A DNA stretch of 59,020 bases, taken from NCBI RefSeq assembly GCF_000621125.1, contig NZ_JHZC01000020.1:1-59020 (forward strand). Reading direction: 5' to 3'. Made by a program: the position numbers and the translations under genes. The notes beneath the pieces were generated by a model. That model was not told where the DNA came from. It made no database searches and saw only the letters and a program-made list of their open reading frames with translations. This stretch comes from Maribacter antarcticus DSM 21422. Its GTDB lineage: Bacteria > Bacteroidota > Bacteroidia > Flavobacteriales > Flavobacteriaceae. Position 1 is the stretch's first letter, and every line of letters starts with the position of its first letter. Of this stretch, positions 58,482 to 59,020 are shown one piece after another.

Positions 58482-59020
58482 TCATTCTTTTAATTTTTCA
58501 CCCAAAATTTTTAATATTTCTGTAGCGTTGGTATTGTAATCTTTTAGTCTACCTAAATAATATTTTGAGTAAATTAAGTGTTTGTCACTTTTGGTACGAT
58601 ACTCATCACTCTCAAAAATATAGGTAACTAACTCCTTGTTGTAGGTTCTTCGCTCAAAAACAGACCATTCTACAAACCAATCATATTTTTGGAAATCATC
58701 AGTTGTTTCAATTGTAATATCTAACAACATTTTATTCACATCTGGGAATATTGCATCGTAGTCTTTATAAAAAGCATCTATTTTAAAAGAAAGCGAGTCT
58801 ACCTTATTGCTTTGGTCTGTGTTAAGTGATTTCAATAAGTGATAACCCGTTTCTAAATTTTGAAAAGAATCTGCATCAGCAACATCAATTCTACACTTTT
58901 CACAATTGGCATAATTGGATTCATTGATGGTATCATAATACGATATTGGTATGTTGCGGTCAATAATATCAGTCAACCTGTTGTTCTTTTGTAAATAAAG
59001 TTCAATCTTTTGAGAGACAT
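58482..59020 (-). CDS. C-terminal part of a DUF6090-like protein (runs off the window)
   Basis: The frame is open up to the last base of the window (SQKIELYLQKNNRLTDIIDRN...), so the 5' end is missing. The visible 179 or so residues are helical and resemble the periplasmic part of DUF6090 proteins (LETGYHLLKSLNTDQ, DSLSFKIDAFYKDYDAIFPD, YYLGRLKDYNTNATEIL). The transmembrane head lies outside. Its unit has the same left end (GTTGTGCTTTCGTTATTTTTT) as the DUF6090 unit at 56245, pointing to a duplicated cassette family. Confidence 0.6.
   Translation of the reverse strand, partial: VSQKIELYLQKNNRLTDIIDRNIPISYYDTINESNYANCEKCRIDVADADSFQNLETGYHLLKSLNTDQSNKVDSLSFKIDAFYKDYDAIFPDVNKMLLDITIETTDDFQKYDWFVEWSVFERRTYNKELVTYIFESDEYRTKSDKHLIYSKYYLGRLKDYNTNATEILKILGEKLKE

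Noticed and set aside
1..59020. CRISPR array
   Set aside because: The repeats are long, imperfect, spaced by whole genes and have inverted-repeat structure; no short direct repeats with uniform spacers.
1..59020. Each gene unit being a small transposon with terminal inverted repeats
   Set aside because: End sequences are private to each unit rather than shared, no target-site duplications are seen, and neighbouring units share one site between them.

Overview
The window looks like a low-GC chromosome segment from a Bacteroidota bacterium, most likely a marine Flavobacteriaceae. The pointers are: many short lipoproteins with an SC/GC lipobox, Bacteroidota-type Crp/Fnr regulators ending in an 'ASYLGxTPExLSR(L/I)' helix, membrane-anchored AraC regulators, a fused ABC permease/M1 aminopeptidase, and Flavobacteria-type DUF6090 and DUF998 proteins. 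There are no rRNA, tRNA or housekeeping genes. Everything visible is accessory.

The organising principle is a cassette array. About 40 imperfect inverted-repeat elements (E1-E41 below) separate the genes, one between each gene or small operon. Each begins with AAC, ends with GTT, and folds back on itself with a 5-6 nt spacer on the left and a 3-4 nt spacer on the right. All have the same polarity. They fall into size classes of about 45-87, 120-127 and 185-192 bp. The 10 bases bordering one end of a gene unit (GTT plus 7) are complementary to the 10 bases at its other end, and this sequence differs from unit to unit. By hand count 34 of 38 comparable units match at 8 or more of 10 positions, 13 of them perfectly. 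This is the geometry of integron gene cassettes and attC sites. It departs from the textbook form: the core is GTT-N7 followed by a conserved G-TTTT box rather than GTTRRRY, many units hold several genes, and no integrase is in the window. I read it as an integron-like array, or a cluster of attC sites lacking an integrase.

Layout: 1-5990 holds a lipoprotein, two small membrane proteins, a Nudix-like protein, a ParDE toxin-antitoxin pair and a serine hydrolase with its AraC regulator. An ORF-poor cassette of about 585 bp occurs four times (5991, 24713, 36287, 54188). From 6.7 to 25 kb come DUF998/Crp (broken), lipase, PD40, TonB-C-like, serine hydrolase, amidohydrolase, DUF2938/Fur, OsmC and esterase units. 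From 25.8 to 30.6 kb lie a decayed serine hydrolase with an ECF sigma factor, an IS110-family element inserted in an attC-like site, and a trypsin-like lipoprotein. From 30.8 to 42.4 kb come a serine hydrolase, a ConA-like/AraC unit, SdpRI-like, CPBP protease, Gfo/Idh/MocA, P-loop and five-gene DoxX units. From 42.4 to 59 kb come the ABC exporter, a reversed cassette, esterase/Crp, MddA-like/OsmC/RidA, DUF3291/cupin/Crp, a nucleotidyl cyclase, and DUF6090 and DoxX/Crp units.

Nearly all genes lie on the minus strand with the attC-like site 3' of them. In most multi-gene units the first gene is a regulator (AraC, Crp/Fnr, ArsR or ECF sigma), so these units look like self-contained regulated modules. 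Several cassette genes read into the attC-like site, which supplies their stop codon and a shared C-terminal tail such as NNVY.
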